A stretch of DNA of 48,950 nucleotides from the NCBI RefSeq assembly GCF_035830635.1, contig NZ_JAYMFI010000035.1:1-48950 (forward strand). Direction: 5' to 3'. How positions within the stretch are numbered: position 1 is the first letter of the stretch; every line of letters starts with the position of its first letter. Position numbers and translations under genes: made by a program. Below, one piece after another: positions 41,505 through 48,950 of the stretch. This stretch comes from Adlercreutzia shanghongiae. GTDB taxonomy: Bacteria > Actinomycetota > Coriobacteriia > Coriobacteriales > Eggerthellaceae. Under the pieces are notes generated by a model that was not told the DNA's origin, ran no database searches, and saw nothing but the letters and a program-made list of their open reading frames with translations.

Positions 41505-42521
41505 CTAGCCGCGGCGGCGCTTGCCCTTGGGCGGCGACCCGCGGCGGCGCTTGGCGTCGCTCGCCTTCTCCTTGTTCATGCGGCGCGCCTCTTCGCGGCG
41601 GTCGCGCACCGTGGCCATCTCCTGCTGCAACGCCTGATAGGAAGCGTAGCGCTCGGGCGCCAGCGCGCCGGAATCCACGGCAGCGCGCACGGCGCAACCG
41701 GGCTCGCCGTGATGGGTGCAATCGCGGAAGCGGCACGCGCCGGCCAGCTCCTCCACGTCGGGGAAGGCGGCGCCGATGCCCGCCTCGGCGTCCCACAGCC
41801 CCAAGCCGCGCACGCCGGGCATGTCCACGATGCGGCCCGCGCCGGGCACCTCTACAATCTCGCGGCTCACCGTGGTGTGGCGGCCCTTGCCGTCGCCCTC
41901 GCGCACGGCGCCCACATCCAAAAGCTCGGCGCCGACGAGCATGTTCACCAAACTCGACTTCCCCACGCCCGAGCGTCCGATGAGCACCGTGGTGGTGCCG
42001 GGGACTAAAAGCGCCCTCACCGCCTCCACCGAAGCGGGGTCGGCCTCGGACACCACGAGCACCTCGGCAGCCGGGGCGGCCAAGGCGCGCACCGCCTCGC
42101 AGATGGCCTCGGTGGCAGCATCGTCGGACAGGTCGGCCTTGGTGAGCACCACGGCAACCGCAGCCCCCGTCTCGAAGGCGAGCACAAGCTCGCGCTCCAG
42201 GCGGCGCAGGTTCACCTCCCCCACAGGCTGGGCCACGATAACCCGCTCGAAGTTGGCGGCGAGCACCTGGGGCAGAGCGCGCTCGGTGGGGTCTTTGCGC
42301 ACGAACTCGCGGGTGCGCGGCGCGATGGAGACAATGACGCCCTTGTCGTGGGAATCGGGCACAGCCACCTCTACCACATCGCCGATGACGGCCCGCTTGT
42401 CAGCGCCCTTCACCAACGCGGTGGCATGCTCGCAGCGCAACAGCTCGCCGTCGGTGAGGCGCACCAAGGGGTATCCCCGGTCGAGTTTCACCACTTCCCC
42501 GTGCTTGAGCGAATCGGTCAT
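41505..42521 (-). CDS. rsgA: Small-subunit ribosome biogenesis GTPase
   Basis: The 338-aa circularly permuted GTPase assists late 30S maturation. An OB-fold comes first (~5-75), then G4 LTKAD, the P-loop GRSGVGKSSLVNML, the switch I region GDGKGRHTTV, and G3 DMPGVRGLGLWD. The C-terminal zinc finger is CRFRDCTHHGEPGCAV. The tail is strongly basic (KRRRGSPPKGKRRRG). It is the last gene of the trkH operon, and its ATG overlaps the previous stop by one base (TAATG). Confidence 0.95.
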   Translation of the reverse strand: MTDSLKHGEVVKLDRGYPLVRLTDGELLRCEHATALVKGADKRAVIGDVVEVAVPDSHDKGVIVSIAPRTREFVRKDPTERALPQVLAANFERVIVAQPVGEVNLRRLERELVLAFETGAAVAVVLTKADLSDDAATEAICEAVRALAAPAAEVLVVSEADPASVEAVRALLVPGTTTVLIGRSGVGKSSLVNMLVGAELLDVGAVREGDGKGRHTTVSREIVEVPGAGRIVDMPGVRGLGLWDAEAGIGAAFPDVEELAGACRFRDCTHHGEPGCAVRAAVDSGALAPERYASYQALQQEMATVRDRREEARRMNKEKASDAKRRRGSPPKGKRRRG

Positions 42522-43444
42522 TAGCGCTGGCCCTCTCGCATCCGATGGAACACGATGAGCATGATGAAACCTACCGCTACCAGCACAATCCCGGGCATAA
42601 ACGTGCCGATGTCGAAGGGCCGCTCGGTGATGGAGCCCTTTTCCACGAAGGTAACCGCATCGGCGTGCAAATCGGTAAGGCCCTCGTGCTGGGGGCAGGT
42701 CAGGTGGAAGATGCCGCGCACCTGCAACGTCGTGCCCTTGCGGCCGTAGGCGCCGTAGGTGTCGATGAGCTCGGTGAAGTCGCCGGCCATGAACACGGGA
42801 ATTTCGGAATGGGCCTTATCGGAGCCCTGCAGCACGATCCAGTAGAAGCCCGGATCGAACTCGGCCACGATGCGGTCGCCCACCACCTCGCCGGTAACTT
42901 GCACCGTCTGGTTGTTCAGGTAGGACTCGGCCTCCTGCAGAGCCGAGATGGCCGTGTCGTAGATAAAGGAGCTGTCGGGCTTCTGCTGGGGGTTCACGAG
43001 GTTGTCCTCGTTCACGCCCTCGCCGAACACCGGGTCGGGCAGGGCCGGGCGCGCGGGCTTGGAAGCCGGCGCGGACTCGCCGTCTTCCCCGCCTTCGGCA
43101 CCTTCGGCGTCGCCCTCCACCACACCGGTCTCGTCGGTGGGCACGTCCTCGTTAATGGGCCCCTCTTCAGCCTCGGCCTCGTCGCCGGGCTGGGATGCCA
43201 AGGCGGGCTTTTGGCCATCGGACGCGGCGGCGTCTTTCCCCGCGGCCTCTTGGCCCGCCGACTCCTCGCGCGCAGCGGTGTTCACCACGCCCGTGTCGTC
43301 GGTGGGAACATCCTCGTTGGTTACGCTGCCCCCCAACGCTGCCGCTTCCTTGCCCTTAGCATCGGCCCAGGCCGCAAGGCCCGGCGCGCCCAAAGCCCCG
43401 GCCAGCGCCACGGTTAAAGCGACCGCCATCCACCGCCGCCTCAT
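42521..43444 (-). CDS. Exported OB-fold-like membrane protein with NEDVPTD repeats
   Basis: The 307-aa protein has a signal peptide (MRRRWMAVALTVALAGALGA...AWA, ~1-27). An acidic spacer follows with two near-identical repeats, TNEDVPTDDTGVVN and INEDVPTDETGVVE, ~60 residues apart, and a third partial GVNEDNLVNP. Residues ~165-265 are beta-rich (YLNNQTVQVTGEVVGDRI, TTLQVRGIFHL) and read like a nucleic-acid-free OB fold. A C-terminal membrane helix (~282-300) and short basic tail end it. It starts in a 4-nt overlap with trkH. A potassium-linked or envelope role is inferred only from context. Confidence 0.82.
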   Translation of the reverse strand: MRRRWMAVALTVALAGALGAPGLAAWADAKGKEAAALGGSVTNEDVPTDDTGVVNTAAREESAGQEAAGKDAAASDGQKPALASQPGDEAEAEEGPINEDVPTDETGVVEGDAEGAEGGEDGESAPASKPARPALPDPVFGEGVNEDNLVNPQQKPDSSFIYDTAISALQEAESYLNNQTVQVTGEVVGDRIVAEFDPGFYWIVLQGSDKAHSEIPVFMAGDFTELIDTYGAYGRKGTTLQVRGIFHLTCPQHEGLTDLHADAVTFVEKGSITERPFDIGTFMPGIVLVAVGFIMLIVFHRMREGQR

Positions 43445-44961
43445 AAGCGGTCCTTCGGACGAGGCCGCGGAATCGCGGAGGCGACGATTTCCACTACCAG
43501 CGCGAGCAGCGTGACGAATTCAAGACGGCCGGCCCACATTTGGAAGATGTAGAACAGCTCGAGCGTGGCCGGCATGCCCGGCGTGGCGAGCGACGTGACG
43601 ATGCCGCCGTTGGACGTCATGGCCACCGACTCGAAGATGGCCGGAATGGCCTCGGCGTTGTGGGCGATGCCCACCAGCGCGCCGATAACGTAGGTAATGA
43701 CGAACAGGATGAACACCGTCATGGCCTCTTTCACCACCTCGGGCGTCAGCACGCGCTTGCCCACATGATTGTAGGAAACGACAACGCGGGCGGAGTCGGG
43801 TGCAAGGGCCTCCTTCACATTCGACACAATGGACTTGAAGATGATGCCCATGCGCGAGAACTTGATGCCGCCGGCCGTAGAGCCCGAAGCGCCGCCGACC
43901 GCCATGATGAAGGCCAGCGTGAGAAAGGCGCCGTTGCTGAACGACGTGGTGATCTGGTTGGTGGTGACCACTTGAAAGCCCGTGGTGGTGAAGGCCGAGA
44001 TGATCATGAACAAGCCCCGGCGCAGGATCGCCAGAATATCGTTGAAGGGCGACGAGGCCAGGGTAACCGTGAAGACGAAGGCCATGACCGCAAGCCACAA
44101 GAGCATGGTCTTGGTCTCGATATCCCTGAAGAACGCGCTAGCGCGGCCCTTCCACACTTCGGAATGAATGACGAAGCTGATGGAGCCCAAAATCATGAGC
44201 ACCATGAGAATGACCTCGAGGGGGAAAGAGTGGTAGTACATGACGGACAGCTGCATGGGCGCAAAGCCGCCGGTCACAAAACCCGAGGTGGAAACCCACA
44301 GCGCATTGAGGAAGGCTCGGGTGGGCTCCATGCCCATAGCCAGGCACAGCGCGGTGATAACGACCGTGGCGATGGCGATGATGATAAATGTGATGCGCGC
44401 GATGAACTGCGTCGTTTGCACTACGTTGGGCACCACATGCTCGCTGCGGCCTTCCGAAGAGAACAGCGAAGCGCCGCCGCCCCGACCGAACAGGCCGAAC
44501 GACAGCGCCACCACGATAAGGCCGAGGCCGCCTAAGGCGTGCATGGCGAAGCGGAACATGTTGTCGGCATAGGAGAGATGGTCCAAATCGACGATGAGCG
44601 AGGCGCCGGTGGTGGTGAGGCCGGACACGCCGTCGAACACCGCATCAAGGTACGTGGTGTAGTGGCCAGAGAAATACAGCGGGATTGACGCGAACAGGGC
44701 GAGCACCACCCATGCGAAGCCCGTGACCGCCAGCGCCTGACGCCGATCGAGGCGGCCCGGCTCGATGCGCAGAAATCGCAGCGAGCAGCCGGCCACCATG
44801 GCAATGCCGATGGCCACCAGATAGCGCGCGGCCGGCTCCCATTCCTGGAAAACGAGCGCCGTCGCGAAGGGCAGCGCCATAAGCACGGCGAAAAACAGGA
44901 TGAGCGTTCCCAGGTAATGACCGATGACCCGCAAATCGTACAGAGTAAATCGCTGCCACAT
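43441..44961 (-). CDS. trkH: Trk/Ktr potassium uptake membrane subunit
   Basis: The 506-aa channel-like transporter has four pore repeats, each with a filter segment: GLTTTGASLI, TSGFVTGGF, SAFTTTGFQVV and AMTSNGGIVTS. Each central Gly is conserved, as needed for K+ selectivity. The loop at GGASGSTAGGIKFSRM between repeats 3 and 4 is the usual TrkH gate. It needs a cytosolic TrkA/KtrA regulator, not present in this window. Upstream by 9 nt is a 43-aa membrane peptide; downstream genes overlap it. Confidence 0.95.
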   Translation of the reverse strand: MWQRFTLYDLRVIGHYLGTLILFFAVLMALPFATALVFQEWEPAARYLVAIGIAMVAGCSLRFLRIEPGRLDRRQALAVTGFAWVVLALFASIPLYFSGHYTTYLDAVFDGVSGLTTTGASLIVDLDHLSYADNMFRFAMHALGGLGLIVVALSFGLFGRGGGASLFSSEGRSEHVVPNVVQTTQFIARITFIIIAIATVVITALCLAMGMEPTRAFLNALWVSTSGFVTGGFAPMQLSVMYYHSFPLEVILMVLMILGSISFVIHSEVWKGRASAFFRDIETKTMLLWLAVMAFVFTVTLASSPFNDILAILRRGLFMIISAFTTTGFQVVTTNQITTSFSNGAFLTLAFIMAVGGASGSTAGGIKFSRMGIIFKSIVSNVKEALAPDSARVVVSYNHVGKRVLTPEVVKEAMTVFILFVITYVIGALVGIAHNAEAIPAIFESVAMTSNGGIVTSLATPGMPATLELFYIFQMWAGRLEFVTLLALVVEIVASAIPRPRPKDRL

Positions 44962-44970
44962 AGCGCGCCC

Positions 44971-45102
44971 CTAGCCGAACAGAATGCGTGTGAGCGCCAT
45001 GAGCGTCCACAGTCCGATAATGAGACAGGCGATAAACAGCAGCACCAGGGCGATGGCCTTGGACGGAGAGGCGGGTTTTATGTCCGGAAGCTTGCGCGCC
45101 AT
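44971..45102 (-). CDS. 43-aa membrane peptide leading the trkH operon
   Basis: ATG 45102 to TAG 44971: MARKLPDIKPASPSKAIALV then LLFIACLIIGLWTLMALTRI and LFG. A basic, proline-containing head precedes one membrane helix (~17-36). The gene ends 9 nt before trkH, so co-translation is likely. The closest precedent is KdpF, the small subunit in Kdp potassium pumps, but there is no sequence match; it could stabilise TrkH. The ribosome binding site is weak (GCTAGCC region), which lowers certainty. Confidence 0.55.
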   Translation of the reverse strand: MARKLPDIKPASPSKAIALVLLFIACLIIGLWTLMALTRILFG

Positions 45103-45214
45103 AGGCTAGCGGCCCGCTTTCGGCATCAGCTGCGCCGCGCGCGCGGCGGGAAGGCGGCGCGCGCTTGCTGGCCCGCGTCCGTATGTGAGCGAATTCGTCA
45201 GGGGCGTATTCTAG

Positions 45215-45220
45215 TACAAT
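45215..45220 (+). promoter_or_regulatory. -10 box of murB
   Basis: TACAAT at 45215-45220 (TAGTACAATGG) lies about 213 bp before the murB GTG. Transcripts from here would carry hairpin element C copy 3 in a ~205-nt leader. The -35 is weak. The remaining 45103-45210 shows nothing else. Confidence 0.45.
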
Positions 45221-45288
45221 GGGGCAAAAGGGTCATCAACGGTCACCCACATGGCATGACGAGCAGGAGCTGCGGCTCGTCGCCCGTC

Positions 45289-45398
45289 GGAGACACGGGG
45301 CACCTTGATTCGCTCAGACAGTCCTCGCTTTGTGAAACAGCCCACAGGGCTGTTTCAGTCGCTGCGGAACTCGCTCGGTCAAGGTGCCCCGTGTCTCC
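45289..45398 (+). repeat. Hairpin element C, copy 3 (murB leader)
   Basis: Outer arms 45289-45308 and 45379-45398 pair perfectly for 20 bp (GGAGACACGGGGCACCTTGA). The inner stem GAAACAGCCC (45334-45343) / GGGCTGTTTC (45347-45356) has loop ACA. The core is almost identical to copy 1 near ddl, whereas the distal stem is different but still paired. It ends 34 nt before the murB start, with the murB ribosome binding site just after. Confidence 0.85.
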
Positions 45399-45432
45399 TC
45401 TAAGCCGTCACTCAGCTGAGGAGGAACAAGCA

Positions 45433-46344
45433 GTGGACGCGCAGAAGTTCGAAAAGAGCCTTCAGGATATCGTCGGTCAGACCAACGTAATGCCCGATGA
45501 GCCGCTGGCCGGGCATACGACGTTTCGCATCGGGGGACCGGCGCAATGGCTGGTAATGCCTCACGGCGAAAGCGAGGTTGTCGCCGTGGCGGCGGCGTGT
45601 CGCGCAGCTGACGTGCCGCTGCGCGTGCTGGGCGCGGGCTCCAATGTGCTGGCGCCTGATGAGGGGCTTTCCGGCGTTACGTTGCTGATGGCGCAGAACT
45701 ACGCGGGCGTTGAGGTGCTGCCCGGCGGGATGGTGCGCGCCCAAGCTGGCGCCACCAATGAGGCCGTGGCAGCCTGGGCGCGCGATGCGGGTCTGGCCGG
45801 CTACGAATTCGCCAGCGGCATTCCCGGCACCATTGGGGGCGCGGCCATCATGAACGCCGGCGCCTACGAGGGGCAGTTTTCCGATGTGGCCGTGGAAGTG
45901 CGCTGCCTTATGCCCGACGGCGCCCTAGCTGACCTCCCGGCAAGCGAAGCCGCCTGGGGCTACCGCACAAGCCGCATGATGCGCGAGGGGCTTATCGTGC
46001 TGGCCGCCACGTTGCTGCTGCGTCCCGATTCTCGTGAGGCCATTACTGCGCGCATGGACGACCTGCGCGAGCGCCGCGAGGAAAAGCAGCCCCTCGAGAT
46101 GGCTTCTGCCGGCTCTACGTTCAAACGCCCTGAGGGCTATTTCGCCGGCAAGCTCATTCAAGAGGCGGGCTTGCAAGGAACGTCCGTGGGTGGAGCGCAG
46201 GTGTCCACCAAGCACGCCGGCTTCGTCGTAAACACCGGAGGCGCCACCGCCGCCGACGTGCTGGCCCTTATCGCCCTCGTGCAAGAGCGCGTCATGGAAG
46301 ACGCCGGCGTGCAACTGGAGCCCGAAGTAAGGCTGTGGCAGTAA
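45433..46344 (+). CDS. murB: UDP-N-acetylenolpyruvoylglucosamine reductase
   Basis: GTG 45433 (303 aa) follows GAGGAGGAAC. This FAD/NADPH enzyme makes UDP-MurNAc in peptidoglycan synthesis. It has the FAD-binding LRVLGAGSNVLAPDEGLSGV, GIPGTIGGAAIMNAGAYEG, the active-site-region ASAGSTFKRPEGYFAGKLIQEAGL, and the C-terminal KHAGFVVNTGGATAADVL. The length and the GSTFKRP serine are those of the type II (short) group. The frame is open further upstream (from 44917), but that part is antisense to trkH and crosses the hairpin element. Confidence 0.96.
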   Translation: MDAQKFEKSLQDIVGQTNVMPDEPLAGHTTFRIGGPAQWLVMPHGESEVVAVAAACRAADVPLRVLGAGSNVLAPDEGLSGVTLLMAQNYAGVEVLPGGMVRAQAGATNEAVAAWARDAGLAGYEFASGIPGTIGGAAIMNAGAYEGQFSDVAVEVRCLMPDGALADLPASEAAWGYRTSRMMREGLIVLAATLLLRPDSREAITARMDDLRERREEKQPLEMASAGSTFKRPEGYFAGKLIQEAGLQGTSVGGAQVSTKHAGFVVNTGGATAADVLALIALVQERVMEDAGVQLEPEVRLWQ

Positions 46345-46620
46345 ATTGCCCCGCGCGCTCGTGCCCGTGCCCGCGCCCGTGCCCGCTCGCGCTCGTAGTC
46401 GCGCGGGCACACGCGGACACCCACATCCGCACGCGCCCATGCTCGCTCACGCCGTCAGTCTCCATGACCTTAAGCACTTCGTGAGCCGCGCGTGAGCGTG
46501 CATCCACGCTCACGCGTCCGCGCCCGCTCGCACCCACGCGCCCGGACCCACTCGGACCGCTCGCACTCGCACCCATGCGCCTTTGCCCGTGCCCGCTCGT
46601 ACTCGCACGCTCACGCTGCC
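46345..46620. repeat. Low-complexity CCCGTGCCCG / CGCTCGCAC-rich tract
   Basis: Degenerate short repeats of CGTGCCCG, CGCTCGCA and ACGCTCAC units in irregular order fill the space after murB. No ORF with a ribosome binding site and no hairpin terminator is visible. It leads directly into the second family A island. Confidence 0.6.
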
Positions 46621-46627
46621 CTCAGGT

Positions 46628-46846
46628 TGTCCATATCGACCATATTTGGCACAGCCAGATGTAAATAGGGCAAAAAAGGCCGATATGGACAAGCCAGCCA
46701 ACGAGCGCAGCCCAAAATAGGCCGTTCAACTGCCAAATATGGGCGTTATGGACAGATTTCGGCCCAAAACGAGAAATGAGCCTGTCCATTTCGGCCATAT
46801 TTGCCCTCTTTTCAAAACGAGGTGGCAAAAAGAACCGTTATGGACA
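46628..46846. repeat. Repeat family A, island 2: five 23-nt modules
   Basis: Copies at 46628-46650 (+), 46669-46691 (-), 46732-46754 (-), 46783-46805 (+) and 46824-46846 (-), all exactly 23 nt from TGTCC to the terminal GCC. The variable middle keeps a CG near its centre and ATATTT or AAAAA before the GCC. The island lies between the convergent 3' ends of murB and purL. 46847-46942 holds an imperfect TTTGCGC/GCGCAAA dyad. Confidence 0.85.
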
Positions 46847-46942
46847 GGCTCGCCCCGCTCATACCGTTGTGTGACCTATTGCGCAAAAGCTTTGCGCGAA
46901 GCCGCTACCTCGCGCAAAGCATCGGGCACCGTTTTCGACCGT

Positions 46943-48950
46943 CTACTTCGTGCGGAAGTAGTCCACACCGCCTTCGAAGAGGGGCTGGTAGGTGTTGCCG
47001 AAGGCGTTCTTGTACAGGCCCGCGCCGGAACGCTCGGTGTGGCCCATCTTGCCGAGCACGCGGCCGTCGGGGCTCGTGATGCCCTCGATGGCGAGCACCG
47101 AGCCGTTGGGGTTCACCGACAGGTCCATGGAGGGCACCCCGGCCGCGTCCACGTACTGAGTGGCGATTTGCCCGTTCGCGATCATCTGGTCCAGCAGCGG
47201 CTGCGGCGCCACGAAGCGACCCTCGCCGTGGCTAATGGCCACCGTGTGCACGTCGCCCACCTCCATCTTGCTCATCCAGGGAGACATCGTGCTGGCCACG
47301 CGGGTGCGCACGAGCGTGCTCTGGTGACGGCCGATGTTGTTGAAGGTGAGGGTGGCACAGTCGCCGTCCATGGGACGGATGTCGCCGAAGGGCACGAGCC
47401 CCAGCTTCACGAGGGCCTGGAAGCCGTTGCAGATGCCGAGCATGAGCCCGTCGCGGGCCTGCAGCAGATCACGCACGGCCTCGGTCACCTGCGGCGCGCG
47501 GAAGAACGCCGTGATGAACTTCGCCGAGCCGTCGGGCTCATCGCCGCCGGAGAAGCCGCCGGGAATCATGACGATCTGCGACGCGCGAATGAGACGCGCC
47601 AGCTCGCGGGTGGACTCGGCCACAGCCTCGGGCGTGAGGTTGTTCACCACGTACACCGTAGGGATAGCGCCAGCGCGCTCGAAGGCGGCGGCGGAATCGT
47701 ACTCGCAGTTGTTGCCGGGGAACACCGGAATGACCACGCGCGGGGCACCGGAAGCGCCGCCGAGCAACGCCGGGCCATGGTAAGCCGCAGCCGGTTCGCC
47801 TTCGAAGCTCAGAGCGGGCACCTTCTCGGCAGCCGCCGCTTCCTCGGGCGACGTACGGTAGGGGAACACGCCCTCCAGGCCGTTTCCGCGCTCCCAGGCC
47901 TCTTGCACCACGGCCAGATCGGCCACCTGGCCGTCGCAGGTCAGCTCGTAGGCCTCGGTCACGCGGCCCAAGTCCAGCACGTCCACATTCGCGTCGAGCC
48001 CGGCATCCTCCAGGCGGGTAACCACCGACTGGGCATCCTCACCGGCGGCCAGCTCCAGCACGAAGGAGCCGTGGGCCGGCTCGAACAGCACGCCCATATC
48101 CACCTCGTCGGAGGCGATAGCCACACCCAGGCCGTTGCCCACGGCCATCTTAACAAGCGTCTCAGCCAAGCCGCCGTAGGCGCCGCTCGCGCAAGCGCGC
48201 ACCACGCCGGCGCCGATGAGGTGCTCCACGGCGTCGAAGGTGGCGCACAAGCTGGAAGCGAGCGCGTCTTCGGGCGTGAGCCACACAAGGGCGCTGCCCG
48301 CCTCCTTCAGCTCCGGCGACGTGACGCGATCAACCGACCCGATGGCCGTGGCGAAGGACACCAGCGTCGGCGGCACGTCCAAGTCCTCGAAGGAGCCGGA
48401 CATGGAGTCCTTGCCGCCGATAGCGCCCACGCCGAAGTCGATCTGGGCCATGAGCGCGCCGAGCACCGCGCGCATGGGCTTGCCCCAGCGCTCGGGATCC
48501 TGGCGCAGCTTCTCGAAGTACTCCTGGAAGGTGAGGTACATGTTCTTACGCTCGAAGCCCGTGGCCACCAGCTTCGCCACCGAGTCGAGCACAGCCATAT
48601 AAGCGCCCGCATAGGGGTCGAACGACGACAGGTACGGGTTGAAGCCCCAGGACAGGCCCGAGACCGTGGTGGTCTTCCCGCCGAGCACCGGCAGCTTCGC
48701 CACCATGGCCAGCGCCGGCGTGAGCTGGCGCGCGCCGCCGAAGGGCATGAGCACCGTGGCGGCACCGATGGTGGAGTCGAAGCGCTCCACGAGGCCCTTG
48801 TTGCAGGCGCGGTTGATGTCGCCCATGAGCGCCGAGAGGGATGCCTCCAGCGAGGCGCCGTCGCACACCGCATCCACCACGGAATCGGTCAAGTCGGACA
48901 CGGCCTCGAAGGCACGGTCGCAGGCGCTTTCGGCGTAGCTCGGCGTAGCC
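46943..48950 (-). CDS. purL: Phosphoribosylformylglycinamidine synthase, fused PurL-PurQ (3' part)
   Basis: The frame stays open to the window edge, so the N-terminal part is missing; about 669 residues are visible. The first ~400 are the second half of the PurL synthetase (GGKTTTVSGLSWGFNPYLSSFDPYAG, GVGAIGGKDSMSGSFEDLDVPPTLVSF, AYGGLAETLVKM). The rest is the PurQ glutaminase: VVIPVFPGNNCEYDSA, IMIPGGFSGGDEPDGSAKF, nucleophile Cys in LMLGICNGFQALVKLG, and a C-terminal ISHGEGRF. Ammonia from glutamine is used to make FGAM in purine synthesis. The single-chain fusion occurs in clostridia and Coriobacteriia. Confidence 0.95.
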   Translation of the reverse strand, partial: ATPSYAESACDRAFEAVSDLTDSVVDAVCDGASLEASLSALMGDINRACNKGLVERFDSTIGAATVLMPFGGARQLTPALAMVAKLPVLGGKTTTVSGLSWGFNPYLSSFDPYAGAYMAVLDSVAKLVATGFERKNMYLTFQEYFEKLRQDPERWGKPMRAVLGALMAQIDFGVGAIGGKDSMSGSFEDLDVPPTLVSFATAIGSVDRVTSPELKEAGSALVWLTPEDALASSLCATFDAVEHLIGAGVVRACASGAYGGLAETLVKMAVGNGLGVAIASDEVDMGVLFEPAHGSFVLELAAGEDAQSVVTRLEDAGLDANVDVLDLGRVTEAYELTCDGQVADLAVVQEAWERGNGLEGVFPYRTSPEEAAAAEKVPALSFEGEPAAAYHGPALLGGASGAPRVVIPVFPGNNCEYDSAAAFERAGAIPTVYVVNNLTPEAVAESTRELARLIRASQIVMIPGGFSGGDEPDGSAKFITAFFRAPQVTEAVRDLLQARDGLMLGICNGFQALVKLGLVPFGDIRPMDGDCATLTFNNIGRHQSTLVRTRVASTMSPWMSKMEVGDVHTVAISHGEGRFVAPQPLLDQMIANGQIATQYVDAAGVPSMDLSVNPNGSVLAIEGITSPDGRVLGKMGHTERSGAGLYKNAFGNTYQPLFEGGVDYFRTK

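Noticed and set aside
46628..46846. CRISPR array
   Set aside because: The 23-nt modules occur in both orientations with irregular spacing and variable centres, and there are no cas genes.

Overview
The window looks like chromosomal DNA of a high-GC actinomycete, most likely class Coriobacteriia, family Eggerthellaceae (Eggerthella/Adlercreutzia/Gordonibacter relatives). The reasons are high GC, many GTG/TTG starts with strong GGAGG-type ribosome binding sites, a fused PurL-PurQ, a class I DhnA-type aldolase, MetA plus O-acetylhomoserine sulfhydrylase, and alanine-rich coiled-coil surface proteins. The lineage is inferred from gene content and style, not from a marker gene. There is no rRNA, CRISPR array, transposase or phage module; one tRNA-Leu(CAA) is present.

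Layout. 0.1-1.2 kb is an AT-richer cassette with a palindromic operator inside a promoter, a 38-codon peptide ORF, a DUF2975 membrane protein and an XRE regulator. It is followed by the stump of a class II glutamine amidotransferase gene. 1.9-4.4 kb is a methionine block (metY, metA, small acidic protein; minus strand). 4.5-11 kb holds membrane and regulatory genes (CmpB-like permease, LuxR, spermidine-synthase-like, XRE-TM, HAD) and two 28-aa membrane peptides. 11-15.3 kb has hom, a divergent MoaE homologue and lysA around a repeat island. 15.6-19.5 kb has a nitroreductase, a Mbeg1-like hydrolase and an SNF symporter. 19.6-21.8 kb is an accessory islet: tRNA-Leu, then a nuclease-like gene bracketed by two inverted-repeat elements. 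21.8-31.6 kb carries GNAT, aldolase, a YtxH-PRC-VTT operon, ddl, and a tightly packed serS operon ending in an aminotransferase. 31.8-35.2 kb is a membrane Ser/Thr kinase followed by a gene broken by an in-frame TAG. 35.5-41.4 kb has an endonuclease IV homologue with altered metal ligands, a LytS-type kinase, and a GT2-TauE pair. 41.5-45.1 kb is a trkH-rsgA operon led by a 43-aa membrane peptide. The window ends with murB and the 3' part of purL.

The most distinctive content is non-coding. Four repeat or palindrome families recur between genes. (A) A 23-nt module, TGTCC...TTTGCC, appears nine times in two islands (12.8-13.0 and 46.6-46.85 kb), in both orientations and always at the same length. 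(B) Two elements of about 175 bp with 30-nt inverted ends flank the nuclease-like gene. (C) A hairpin with a conserved core appears three times; its outer stems differ in sequence but still pair. Copies lie about 32-34 nt before the start codons of ddl and murB, both peptidoglycan-precursor genes. (D) A 176-bp inverted-repeat element ends 31 nt before the endonuclease IV homologue. I know of no described function for these and regard C as the best candidate for an undescribed cis-acting element.

How genes fit together: hom, metA and metY form the direct-sulfhydrylation route to homocysteine, and lysA ends the lysine branch. ddl, murB and lysA feed cell-wall synthesis. TrkH with its small partner handles potassium uptake, although no TrkA is visible here.
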